The notes under the pieces were generated by a model. That model did no database searches, was not told the origin of the DNA, and saw nothing but the letters and a program-made list of their open reading frames with translations. Positions 24,520 to 32,179 of a stretch of 45,710 nucleotides of DNA are shown one piece after another (the first letter of the stretch is position 1; each line of letters opens with the position of its first letter). The DNA lies in contig JAFSWT010000050.1 in NCBI GenBank assembly GCA_017444395.1, positions 1 through 45,710 on the forward strand, in the 5' to 3' direction. Source of the DNA: Schwartzia sp. (in: firmicutes). Lineage in GTDB: Bacteria > Bacillota > Negativicutes > Selenomonadales > Selenomonadaceae. The position numbers and the translations under genes are program-made.

Positions 24520-26748
24520 ATGGCCATGGACATCATGAACAATCCCAGCGCAATGTTAACGCTGGGGGAACTGAACCGGAACATCAACAAGGTCAACCGG
24601 GGGCTGAAGAAACTCTCCACCGGGATGGTCATCAACAGCGCCGGGGACGACGCCTCGGGCTACGGCATCTCGGAACGGATGCGGGCCCGGCTCCGCAGTC
24701 TCGACCAGGACGTGCAGAACGTCCAAAACGGCAAGGCATTGCTGCGCGTGGCGTCCGGCGGCATCGAGAACATCGTGGACGAACTGCGCTCTTTGAAGCG
24801 GCTGGCCATCAACTCCGCCAACGACACCAACACCGACCTTGATCGGGCGACGATACAGAAGGAGTTCGACCAGCGCAAGGCTGATATCAACGATATCGCC
24901 TCGACGACGAATTATAATGGGAAGTATTTGCTGGATGGGACGTATGGATATAAAGAATGGACGACAATAGAAAGCGGAATACGAGTCGTAGGAACCAGTG
25001 GTAGCAGCGGTAGTACGCCGGTTTTTGATGATTCCCATATTACCATGTCGGAACCAACTGGCACCGCGACAGTGATTTCCACAGGCGATTATACGATTTC
25101 TTCGGGTGGCGTCTATACGTTGGCCTGGGGCTATAGCGGCACGGTCACGATAGCTGACGGCGTCACCGATGTCAAGATACAGCAGGCGGATTCCTCCACG
25201 GCGTTGGAAGATGCCTATATCGTTGGCCCTTCGACGGGGAATGCGAATCTCTGGATTGAGGGGTTGAACATAAAAACCACAACGGATAAGTCGGCGATAC
25301 AGTTTCAGGGCACGGATAATGTCCTGACGATGAAGGGAACAAACACGCTTCTCAGCGATATGCCAAGCGGCTTGGATGACTACACCAAAGCAGTTGTCAA
25401 TATCGGCGGCGGCTTGATGATTGAAAGCGCCAATGGGGGAACATTGAATGTAACAGTTGCGGAATCATTTGACGAAGACGGACGAGCCGCCATAGGCACT
25501 GATGTGGATGACAGAACCACCAGCCGGAGTGCCAACTTGACATTTAATCACGCCTTTGTGAATGTAGCTACAATCGGTACATGGCCAACCTCTGTTGGTT
25601 GTGCCATCGGAGCGGCGGTAGGAAGCAGGATGAATGATATCATTATCGACGGCGGAGCCATCAAGTGCACACTTCCGACTGTTTTTGATGGAGATAGAAG
25701 AACATCAGATGATGGAGGAACTGGCATAGGGAGCGCCTCTAACGCCAGACTCAATGATATCATCGTTAAGGGGGGCGCATACCTTGATATCCAGTCTGGC
25801 TTTGGGGCCGGGATTGGAAGCGGTCTCTGGTGGGATGGCAAAAGCCGCGTTAATGATATCTTGATTGATAACGCAACCGTCAAAGTACAAGCCGGTGTGG
25901 GCGGGGCTGGAATAGGATCAGGAACAGGAGCTGGCGATGACAGCTTATTTAATGACATTAAAATCGGAAACCGCGCTAAAATTATATCAAAAGCCGAGAG
26001 GGGGGCAGCAATTGGTACGGGATGGGGCAGCCAAGGAAACAATATCATTATTAGTCGGCAAGCTGCTCTGGATGTTTATTCTTGGCCGCGAGATGTCTGG
26101 TCAAACCCTGCCGATGCAGAGCACCTTGGAACCGATGTCATAGGACGAGGCGGTAGCGGTACGCTGACAGGAACGGTCACCTATGTGGATGATCTGGAAC
26201 TCGATGATAGTCCTACTCCGGACGTCCAGTATGAAATTTATACCAAAGAATCTCACCATTTCAAAGGCAACCCCCTCGTCATCCACCACGGCACCAAGGC
26301 CAATCAGGCTCTCAATGTCTATATCAACGATATGCACACCTGGGCACTCAAAGGGAAGATTCCCAGCGACGACGATTTGGAGGATTTGAAGCACGACCCG
26401 ACGCTGCAGGCCGTCCTCGACGAAGCAAAGGACATGACGCTCGACGACGCCAAAGTGACGACGCAGCATGATGCCAACGTCGCTATCCGCGTCGTGGAGG
26501 GGGCGCTCCAATACGCGCTGGACGAGGCGACGAACGTCGGCGCCTATATCTCGCGGCTGGATTTCACCGAAGCGAACCTCGTCACCTCCGCCGAGAATAC
26601 GCAGGCCTCCGAGAGCACGTTGCGCGACGCCGATATGGCCAAGGAAATGGCCGAGTACACGAAGAACAACGTCCTGGCGCAGGCGGCGCAGTCCATGCTG
26701 GCCCAGGCAAACCAGAACAGCTCGCAGGTTTTGAGCCTGCTGCAATAA
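24520..26748 (+). CDS. flagellin with a beta-helix-like variable domain (742 aa)
   Basis: Main filament protein, secreted through the flagellar export channel. Residues 1-145 and about 590-742 are standard flagellin D0/D1 helices: MNNPSAMLTLGELNRNINK, SAGDDASGYGISERMRARLR, and at the end ENTQASESTLRDADMAKEMA and MLAQANQNSSQVLSLLQ. Between them is an unusual ~440-residue insert. It carries about six repeats of G-x-[AG]-I-G-[STA]-x followed by a strand such as NDIIIDGGA (near residues 322, 360, 400, 429, 463, 495), as in right-handed beta-helix surface proteins. The insert is poorer in GC than the ends (29 of 60 bases in the line at 25441 against 36 of 60 at 26641), indicating separate acquisition. 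Typical flagellins are 270-550 residues. Confidence 0.93.
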   Translation: MAMDIMNNPSAMLTLGELNRNINKVNRGLKKLSTGMVINSAGDDASGYGISERMRARLRSLDQDVQNVQNGKALLRVASGGIENIVDELRSLKRLAINSANDTNTDLDRATIQKEFDQRKADINDIASTTNYNGKYLLDGTYGYKEWTTIESGIRVVGTSGSSGSTPVFDDSHITMSEPTGTATVISTGDYTISSGGVYTLAWGYSGTVTIADGVTDVKIQQADSSTALEDAYIVGPSTGNANLWIEGLNIKTTTDKSAIQFQGTDNVLTMKGTNTLLSDMPSGLDDYTKAVVNIGGGLMIESANGGTLNVTVAESFDEDGRAAIGTDVDDRTTSRSANLTFNHAFVNVATIGTWPTSVGCAIGAAVGSRMNDIIIDGGAIKCTLPTVFDGDRRTSDDGGTGIGSASNARLNDIIVKGGAYLDIQSGFGAGIGSGLWWDGKSRVNDILIDNATVKVQAGVGGAGIGSGTGAGDDSLFNDIKIGNRAKIISKAERGAAIGTGWGSQGNNIIISRQAALDVYSWPRDVWSNPADAEHLGTDVIGRGGSGTLTGTVTYVDDLELDDSPTPDVQYEIYTKESHHFKGNPLVIHHGTKANQALNVYINDMHTWALKGKIPSDDDLEDLKHDPTLQAVLDEAKDMTLDDAKVTTQHDANVAIRVVEGALQYALDEATNVGAYISRLDFTEANLVTSAENTQASESTLRDADMAKEMAEYTKNNVLAQAAQSMLAQANQNSSQVLSLLQ

Positions 26749-26752
26749 AACC

Positions 26753-26771
26753 GGCTGTCCTCCGGGACAGC
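26753..26771 (+). terminator. hairpin after flagellin 1
   Basis: GCTGTCC (26754-26760) pairs with GGACAGC (26765-26771), starting 6 bases after the stop codon. There is no U-tract, so it may stabilise the 3' end or attenuate rather than fully terminate before flagellin 2. Confidence 0.4.
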
Positions 26772-26793
26772 GTGCCGCATCGACGGATTCTCA

Positions 26794-26829
26794 CTATGCA
26801 AGGATAGCTTTTCATGATAGGGAAAGGAG
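26794..26829 (+). promoter_or_regulatory. GGA-containing hairpin and ribosome site of flagellin 2
   Basis: CTAT (26794-26797) pairs with ATAG (26804-26807) around GCAAGG; TATGCAAGGATAG is close to the CsrA consensus. GGGAAAGGAG (26820-26829) follows, then TCAATCATC and the ATG. The stem is weaker than in the other two leaders. Confidence 0.5.
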
Positions 26830-26838
26830 TCAATCATC

Positions 26839-29800
26839 ATGCCCATGGACGTACTGAACAACCCCAGCGCGATGCTGACGCTGGGGGAACTGAACAAGAA
26901 CATCAACAAGGCCGCCAGAGGATTGAAGCGGCTGGCGTCGGGGGAGCGGATTACCGGGGCCGGAGATGATGCTTCGGGGTACGCGATCTCGGAAAAAATG
27001 CGAGTGCGTGTCCGGGCGCTGGGCCAGGCGGACGACAATACCCAGACCGGCTGCTCCATGCTGCGGGTAGCCGAGGGCGGCATCCAGAACCAGATCGAAA
27101 TCCTGAAGAACATCAAGCGCAAGGTGCTGGACGCGAACAACGACACGAATACCGATATCGACCGGGCCACCATCCAGAAGGAAATCGACCAGGGCTACGA
27201 CCAGATGGAGGATATCGCCTATACGACGAACTACAACGGGCGCTTGCTCCTCTGCGGCAACAAGGTCATGAAGATGGACTATACGAACTGGGGCGAGCGG
27301 ACGGAGCCGGAGTTCGGGACGTGCCAGAACGATACGCGGGATCTGAATCTCATCACCAAAACGGTGAAGGACGACAAAAACGAGAATGTCGATGCCGCCA
27401 GCCGCACCCTGACGGGCATGAACCGGCAGAACAGGCCCGGCGCCCTGCCTCCGGCCACGGACGCCGAGAGCGTCTATGACACGGCGGCGGTCTATAGCTC
27501 CGATATCGCCTCGCTGCGCCCGACGACGGGCGATGTGGCGAACTCGCTGGACATGGCGAACGGCGTGGACTGGAAGCCAACACAGCGCTCCATCCAGCTC
27601 GATACCAGCGGTACGGCGGACGACGTGCTGAACCGGTTGAAGAACAAGACGTTTACGGTGACGCTGAACGATAACGGCGTCACCCGTACGGAGACGTTCA
27701 CCTTTGCCGACGATTTGAGCTACAGTGATACCTGCACTTTTTCCTATACCTACAGCTATACTGACTATATGGGAAACCCCGTCGGTCCGGCCACGGATAC
27801 AGCAACCACGTCCTGCACGGTGACGCCCAAGCGAACCTATGATACCAGCGCGACGACCACCGTCAGCCTGCAATGGGCAAAGAACCATTCCGGCGGCAAC
27901 GGGACCGAGGCCGCGAACTGGGCGCTGGGGGCGCTGTCGGACACGATCGCCAGGGTTTTCACCCAAAAATACGGTGCGGAAACCATCACGACGGATGGTA
28001 GCGGCAGCGCTTCGCAGAGCAAGATTTACGGTGACAGCATTTCCGGCGGCAAGCTGGTTCTGGCGTCGGGGAAATTCGATTTCTCCATCACCGACAGCGG
28101 CACGACGCCGCCCCTTTCCACGGCGCCGATTGGGAACGGCTCCGCCTACTCCGCTTGCTCGTACAACACGGCCCAGGCGCAGACAAACGCGCTGAACGCG
28201 GTCATGGCCAAAGGCGATTACGGTAGCGCGCCCTCCGTCAGTAACTTTTCCTATACCCCACCCACCGTGGCCGCCTCTGTCAACGGCACCGCGACACCGG
28301 CCATCAACAACAGCTTGCAGAGCTACCAGCAGGAGCAGTCGGCCTATGTCGATATCAAGCTGGACGACCTACTGAAGGACGAAAACGGCAATGACATCAC
28401 CGATGTGGAGACATTGATCGACCAGTTCCTGTTCAAGTACCGCGACGATGAGCTGAACGCCGACGACGTGGATACCTCGGACGCGGACACGATGGACACC
28501 GGCAACAATCTGGTCGTCGATAAATCCTTCTCATATCTGTCTTCCGTAATCTCATCCGCGGGTATCGCCTATGGCGGCGTGACCTATGAGTTCATCGACA
28601 CGGGCCGCGACAATACCGGCAAGCAGTACCTCTACGACGAGCAGAAACTGGCCGGCTCCGAGACCCGCGACCTGAACCAGCTCCGGGCCATCGCCGGGAG
28701 CGCCACCGGGAAGCCGGCCATGAAGAAGGCGCTGGCCCAGTTCCTCTACAATTCTCTCGACTATGTAAGCGGTGCCCGGGAGCGCGTTTACACCCGGGAG
28801 CTCATGGACGGCAGCGGCAACGTGACGAACGCCGCCGGTGCCGAATCCATCCGGCTCTACGCCTACCGCCCTTACGACGGAACAATGGCGGACGCGGAGG
28901 CCATCAACAGTAAAACGACGACGCCGTCCTATATGCAGCAAAGCGCCGCCGCCGGCTACAACTACCATTACGCCAGCGGGCGCTACAGCGGCGCGGGCAC
29001 CGAGGGCAACACCCAGAAGATGACGACGGAGGAATCGTACCTTTCTTCCTACGATTTCGACGTGAAGGACTGGTGGCGGCACGCCATCGGCGACCCGGAA
29101 TCCGCCGGCGACGAATACACCGAGCAGCGTGCCGGGACGCGGCTCAACGGCCGGGGCTTCCGCTTTTACTGCGGTGCCGAGGGCAGCGATTACAAAGAAT
29201 GGATCAATATCTATTTCACCGATCACTCCGTAGAGGATGACATCGGCGAACGTCCCGCCGCCGGGGACGGCCTCACCACCGGGGACGCTCTCGATACCAT
29301 CATCGTCGATGTGCGCGGCGTCCGGAACTACAAGGATTTGGTCACGGCCATCTACCAGCAGGCGAACTCCCGCAATGGCGCAGGTGGCGCTGCTGGTCAG
29401 CAAGACAATGTCGGACAAGCCGGCTTTAATGGGAATCCCACTTACGCTGACCGCGCCCATACGGATTACTTCACGCCACAGGGCGGGAACATCGGCGGCG
29501 AGAGCCAGCATTTCCTCTTCGCGGCCGATGTCGATAACGGCATCCTGACGGTCTGGGATACGGATCGCTACGCTCACAACAACGAGATGCGGGTCTCCGA
29601 CGGCGTCTATGACAACATCCGCCTCGAGTATCGCAATCTCTACGAGGAACGCCTCATCATCCACGACACGGACAAGGCCAGCCAGGCCATCTGCATCCAT
29701 ATCCCGCGCACGACGCTGGACTATGTCCTGAACTACAACCCGGAGACAACGGATGCCTCGAAGTTCAATGTCATGACGAAAGCCATGCGCGAGCGGCTCC

Positions 29801-30084
29801 TGGGCAACAGCAAAGGGGCGAACGGCATCCTCGACCGGGGCCTGGAGTATCTGACGAACGCCAACGCTCTGGTAGGGGCGCAAATCAACCGGTTGGAATA
29901 CAGCCACGCGAACCTCACCACGTCGGTGGAAAACACGCAGGCCTCCGAGTCCACCATCCGCGACGCTGACATGGCGAAGGAGATGACCGAGTACACGAAG
30001 AACAACCTCCTGGCCCAGGCGGCGCAGTCCATGCTGGCCCAGGCGAACCAGAACGGCTCGCAGGTCCTGGGCCTGCTGCAATGA
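26839..30084 (+). CDS. giant flagellin (1081 aa)
   Basis: Flagellin with normal ends and a very large, unrelated middle. D0/D1 parts: MDVLNNPSAMLTLGELNKNI, GAGDDASGYAISEKMRVRVR, IDRATIQKEIDQGYDQMEDI; C-terminal ENTQASESTIRDADMAKEMT and ANQNGSQVLGLLQ. The ~830-residue middle does not share the GxxIGxG repeats of flagellin 1 and shows no HExxH protease motif. It is rich in threonine, serine, aspartate and tyrosine, and carries eight cysteines, two of them (C72 and about C139) in the D1 region. Cysteine is rare in flagellins. A segment before the C-terminal D1 (RLIIHDTDKASQAICIHI) is shared with flagellin 1 (PLVIHHGTKANQALNVYI). The two genes are tandem with the same leader, suggesting a filament of two subunit types. 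Confidence 0.92.
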   Translation: MPMDVLNNPSAMLTLGELNKNINKAARGLKRLASGERITGAGDDASGYAISEKMRVRVRALGQADDNTQTGCSMLRVAEGGIQNQIEILKNIKRKVLDANNDTNTDIDRATIQKEIDQGYDQMEDIAYTTNYNGRLLLCGNKVMKMDYTNWGERTEPEFGTCQNDTRDLNLITKTVKDDKNENVDAASRTLTGMNRQNRPGALPPATDAESVYDTAAVYSSDIASLRPTTGDVANSLDMANGVDWKPTQRSIQLDTSGTADDVLNRLKNKTFTVTLNDNGVTRTETFTFADDLSYSDTCTFSYTYSYTDYMGNPVGPATDTATTSCTVTPKRTYDTSATTTVSLQWAKNHSGGNGTEAANWALGALSDTIARVFTQKYGAETITTDGSGSASQSKIYGDSISGGKLVLASGKFDFSITDSGTTPPLSTAPIGNGSAYSACSYNTAQAQTNALNAVMAKGDYGSAPSVSNFSYTPPTVAASVNGTATPAINNSLQSYQQEQSAYVDIKLDDLLKDENGNDITDVETLIDQFLFKYRDDELNADDVDTSDADTMDTGNNLVVDKSFSYLSSVISSAGIAYGGVTYEFIDTGRDNTGKQYLYDEQKLAGSETRDLNQLRAIAGSATGKPAMKKALAQFLYNSLDYVSGARERVYTRELMDGSGNVTNAAGAESIRLYAYRPYDGTMADAEAINSKTTTPSYMQQSAAAGYNYHYASGRYSGAGTEGNTQKMTTEESYLSSYDFDVKDWWRHAIGDPESAGDEYTEQRAGTRLNGRGFRFYCGAEGSDYKEWINIYFTDHSVEDDIGERPAAGDGLTTGDALDTIIVDVRGVRNYKDLVTAIYQQANSRNGAGGAAGQQDNVGQAGFNGNPTYADRAHTDYFTPQGGNIGGESQHFLFAADVDNGILTVWDTDRYAHNNEMRVSDGVYDNIRLEYRNLYEERLIIHDTDKASQAICIHIPRTTLDYVLNYNPETTDASKFNVMTKAMRERLLGNSKGANGILDRGLEYLTNANALVGAQINRLEYSHANLTTSVENTQASESTIRDADMAKEMTEYTKNNLLAQAAQSMLAQANQNGSQVLGLLQ

Positions 30085-30103
30085 CAATCGAAAACAGACA
30101 AAC

Positions 30104-30150
30104 AAAACCCCGCCGGCGCGGCCCTTTCACAGAGCCGCCCGGCGGGTTTT
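30104..30150 (+). terminator. intrinsic terminator of flagellin 2
   Basis: AAAACCC...GCCGG pairs with CCGGCGGGTTTT (30139-30150) with one extra C on the left arm and an inner GCGGC/GCCGC helix. Core sequence is nearly identical to the cysK terminator. Confidence 0.9.
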
Positions 30151-30251
30151 CGTATGCAGGCATCTTACTGCATTCCACAAAAAACCTTCCGCGCTATCTG
30201 TTTTTTCTGTCTCCGGCATAGCTTATAGCCGTTGAATCTCACACTTTATCA

Positions 30252-30260
30252 TGGTAAAAT
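30252..30260 (+). promoter_or_regulatory. extended -10 promoter
   Basis: TGG followed by TAAAAT (30255-30260), about 80 bases before the small gene at 30342. No clear -35. Confidence 0.4.
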
Positions 30261-30341
30261 AGAGACAGGAGAACGCTATCGTAATATCTGAAACCACTGG
30301 CATCCCGGCGGACAGAGAATACAAGGAAAGGAAGGATTCCG

Positions 30342-30581
30342 ATGAATACCAGAGACATCATTCCCTCCGGGCAAGGCTATACGGCCTCCCATATCGAGAA
30401 AATGCGCCGCTACCCGGAAGTCCTGGCCCGGTACAAGAAGGAACTGGAGGACTACAAGCGGCTCATGCAGGCCGACGTGGACCCGCGGGAACAGCGGGTG
30501 ATGCTGTACTCGGAGCTCAAGGTGCTGGGCTGGGTGCTGGGAAAGAGCGACCAGCAGATTTCCCTCGACATCAGCTCGTAA
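30342..30581 (+). CDS. small hypothetical protein
   Basis: A 79-residue soluble protein, predicted mostly helical: HIEKMRRYPEVLARYKKELE, DYKRLMQADVDPREQRVMLY and KVLGWVLGKSDQQISLDIS. AAAGGAAGGATTCCG precedes the ATG, and a terminator follows, so it is a single-gene unit. No membrane segment, signal peptide or catalytic motif is visible and I do not recognise a family. Acidic/basic alternation over residues 18-55 could form a short coiled coil. Confidence 0.7.
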   Translation: MNTRDIIPSGQGYTASHIEKMRRYPEVLARYKKELEDYKRLMQADVDPREQRVMLYSELKVLGWVLGKSDQQISLDISS

Positions 30582-30613
30582 TGATGGCACCGGAGCGCGC
30601 CCTGTGGAAAAAG

Positions 30614-30655
30614 AAAAGACCGGACAGCGGTGTCATGCCCTGCCCGGTCTTTTTT
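30614..30655 (+). terminator. intrinsic terminator
   Basis: AAAAGACCGG (30614-30623) pairs with CCGGTCTTTT (30644-30653), with T6 at the end and a 20-base loop. It ends the transcript of the small gene at 30342. Confidence 0.85.
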
Positions 30656-30659
30656 GCGC

Positions 30660-30830
30660 TGAAACGCCTGGAGTTCACGCGGTAGCCGACGGAGATGATG
30701 GCGTCGAGGTTGTAATAATGACAGTTCGCGAAACCTCTCTGCCACCCTCCATTTGAACTACCGAGATTTTCTCGGTAGTTGCCGGTTATTCCATCTTCCC
30801 TTTGAATTGATACATCTTCCCTGAGGGAGC
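30660..30830 (-). pseudogene. remnant of a RhuM-family (virulence protein) gene
   Basis: One minus-strand frame reads CHYYNLDAIISVGYRVNS, the signature block of RhuM-family proteins (YYNLDxIISVGYRVxS). Both sides diverge: downstream the expected RGTQFRxWA is replaced by RRFSAKK leading into the terminator of the neighbouring gene; upstream (REDVSIQREDGITGNYRENL) the domain is not recognisable. A perfect 11-bp hairpin (30756-30766 with 30770-30780) lies inside. No start codon context is present, so this is a dead fragment of roughly 50 codons, probably left by a mobile element. Confidence 0.55.
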
Positions 30831-30901
30831 CACCCCGGGAAAAGCGTAACTCTTGGCAAACATAGATTATCTGTCCATATTTCGGTTTACGAAAAGCGCC
30901 C

Positions 30902-31105
30902 TCACTTCTGCTTGCGGATCTCGGTCACCGGTATGCCGCCGATGCCCCAGTTGTCGGTGTCCACTTCGTCGATGGTGACGACGGTGGTCTTCTTGTTCTT
31001 GCCCAGCACGTCGTGTAGCAGGTTCGTGGCCCCCTCGATGAGCTGGCGCTTTTGATCGGCGGTGACGTTGCCCTCTTTGGTGATCTTGATGTTGACATAC
31101 GGCAT
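30902..31105 (-). CDS. 4-oxalocrotonate tautomerase family protein
   Basis: A 67-residue enzyme of the tautomerase superfamily. After removal of the initiator methionine the N-terminal proline (MPYVNIKITKEG) acts as catalytic base. The family blocks QKRQLIEGATNLLHDVLGK, TTVVTIDEVDTDNWGIGGIP are clear, and length is typical (60-70). The members form hexamers in the cytoplasm and isomerise 2-oxo acids or related compounds; the natural substrate here cannot be inferred because no catabolic gene is nearby. A GGAG ribosome site lies upstream, and a GGGCGGC/GCCGCCC hairpin (31131-31151) lies in its leader. Confidence 0.88.
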   Translation of the reverse strand: MPYVNIKITKEGNVTADQKRQLIEGATNLLHDVLGKNKKTTVVTIDEVDTDNWGIGGIPVTEIRKQK

Positions 31106-31202
31106 GATTTATCGTCTCCTTTCGCTTCGGGGGCGGCCCGTTCCGCCGCCCGGCTTTTTCCTTATTTTACACGACTTCCGCCGGGAAGGGAAGGGGGCTT
31201 TC

Positions 31203-31231
31203 TTGCTTTTCCGGGGCGGCTTTGCTATAAT
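31203..31231 (+). promoter_or_regulatory. promoter of the secreted-protein gene
   Basis: TTGCTT (31203-31208), 17-base spacer, TATAAT (31226-31231) preceded by TGC. Transcription near 31238 leaves a leader of about 110 bases. Confidence 0.6.
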
Positions 31232-31274
31232 TTTCACAGGGAAATACGCGTTTTACCATACCATCGCCGGAGGG

Positions 31275-31292
31275 ATGCCTATGGGGGAATGA
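31275..31292 (+). other. tiny upstream reading frame MPMGE
   Basis: GGAGGG followed by ATGCCTATGGGGGAATGA, 55 bases before the secreted-protein gene and inside its predicted leader. The second ATG (31281) is well spaced and would give a three-residue peptide. Almost the same sequence precedes the gene at 13712. Confidence 0.3.
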
Positions 31293-31346
31293 CAGGTTCG
31301 TATGGCCGAATATCTTGAGAGCGATTTCAGCGAGGAGGATAACGAG

Positions 31347-31952
31347 ATGAGAAAATGCGTTGCGATTTTGCTGGGGCTGCTGGTCATGGCGTTTTCCGCC
31401 GTGTGCTTTGCCGCCGATTCTTTCCAGATGATTTACGAGGCGAAGAATTTCACCGAGGGCATGAAGGACAATCAGGCGTTGACGGAGACTTTCACCACGC
31501 CGTACGGCCCGCTCAAATTCCAGATGCGCAAGCTCTGGCAGACGGGCAACGACAAGCGGATGCACCTCATCGCCTGGCTGAACGACAAGCGGATCGCCGA
31601 GCAGCACTATCCGAAGGTGGAGAAGGGCTATACATTCCGCGTCATCAAGGACACCAGCAACAGCGAATTGTACTTCGTGATTGAGTCCGTGGAGCGCGCC
31701 TGCCTTTTCGGGTATTCGGCCGGGGCGCAGAAGCTCGTGACCTATATCGACAGCCAGAACTACGCCCACGCCAACGGCGCCATTCCCAGCATCGTGGCCC
31801 TGAAGGACGGCGATCTGATCCTGGCCTTTGAGAAGGGCGGGTCGGCGCCGGTCCGTTCCCGTTACCAGTTCGAGTGGGATGATTCCACGAAATGGTTCTC
31901 CTACACCGCCATCGGCGGCGGCTGGTCGCCGGTCAGCGAGGAGAAGCAGTAA
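31347..31952 (+). CDS. secreted hypothetical protein
   Basis: A 201-residue protein with a Sec signal peptide (MRKCVAILLGLLVMAFSAVCFA, likely cleaved before ADS); the cysteine in AVCFA is not in a lipobox. The mature part looks like a small beta-rich periplasmic or surface protein (FTTPYGPLKFQMRKLWQTGN, RMHLIAWLNDKRIAEQHYPK, SRYQFEWDDSTKWFSYTAIG). I recognise no domain. The start was placed at the ATG at 31347, which has AGGAGGATAACGAG upstream and begins the signal peptide; a longer frame exists but lacks both. It stands alone, with its own promoter and a terminator shared with the convergent gene. Confidence 0.8.
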   Translation: MRKCVAILLGLLVMAFSAVCFAADSFQMIYEAKNFTEGMKDNQALTETFTTPYGPLKFQMRKLWQTGNDKRMHLIAWLNDKRIAEQHYPKVEKGYTFRVIKDTSNSELYFVIESVERACLFGYSAGAQKLVTYIDSQNYAHANGAIPSIVALKDGDLILAFEKGGSAPVRSRYQFEWDDSTKWFSYTAIGGGWSPVSEEKQ

Positions 31953-32052
31953 TACTGTTATCTAATCTCAAATAAATTCTTTATTTGAGATACGCACGCT
32001 TCTCGTGCTACAGCCGAGCCTTCGGCTCGTCTGACGTCTGCCGCATAGCGGC
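31952..32052. repeat. structured intergenic element, copy 1
   Basis: Four consecutive hairpins: 31965-31976/31980-31991 (12 bp), 31994-31998/32004-32008, 32015-32020/32024-32029 and 32040-32044/32048-32052. The blocks GATACGC (31989), GCTACAGCCG (32007) and CTGACGTCT (32031) have exactly the same spacing in the copy at 33753-33890, while the hairpin arms between them differ but still pair. Confidence 0.75.
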
Positions 32053-32127
32053 ACTAATCAGAATGATAGTTCGTCGGATTTACCCAGCGCGCGTTAGCAT
32101 CGGATAAAAAACCACCCACTGCAAGGA

Positions 32128-32160
32128 AAAGAGCCGCCCTTAACCGGACGGCTCTTTGTT
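32128..32160. terminator. bidirectional intrinsic terminator
   Basis: AAAGAGCCG (32128-32136) pairs with CGGCTCTTT (32149-32157), extended by CCC/GGA; T-rich on the plus side. It separates the convergent genes ending at 31952 and 32180. Confidence 0.8.
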
Positions 32161-32179
32161 TTCATGAAAGAGAGTTTTG

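Noticed and set aside
24423..24520. Basic reading frame MGRRHNAKKPQRKKGSRKRK before flagellin 1
   Set aside because: No ribosome site; it runs through the conserved leader into flagellin 1 in another frame. The same out-of-frame peptide appears at other copies of the leader, so it is a by-product of the leader sequence.
26839..30084. Flagellinolysin (protease-bearing flagellin)
   Set aside because: Large flagellins can carry a metallopeptidase, but neither flagellin here has an HExxH zinc motif.
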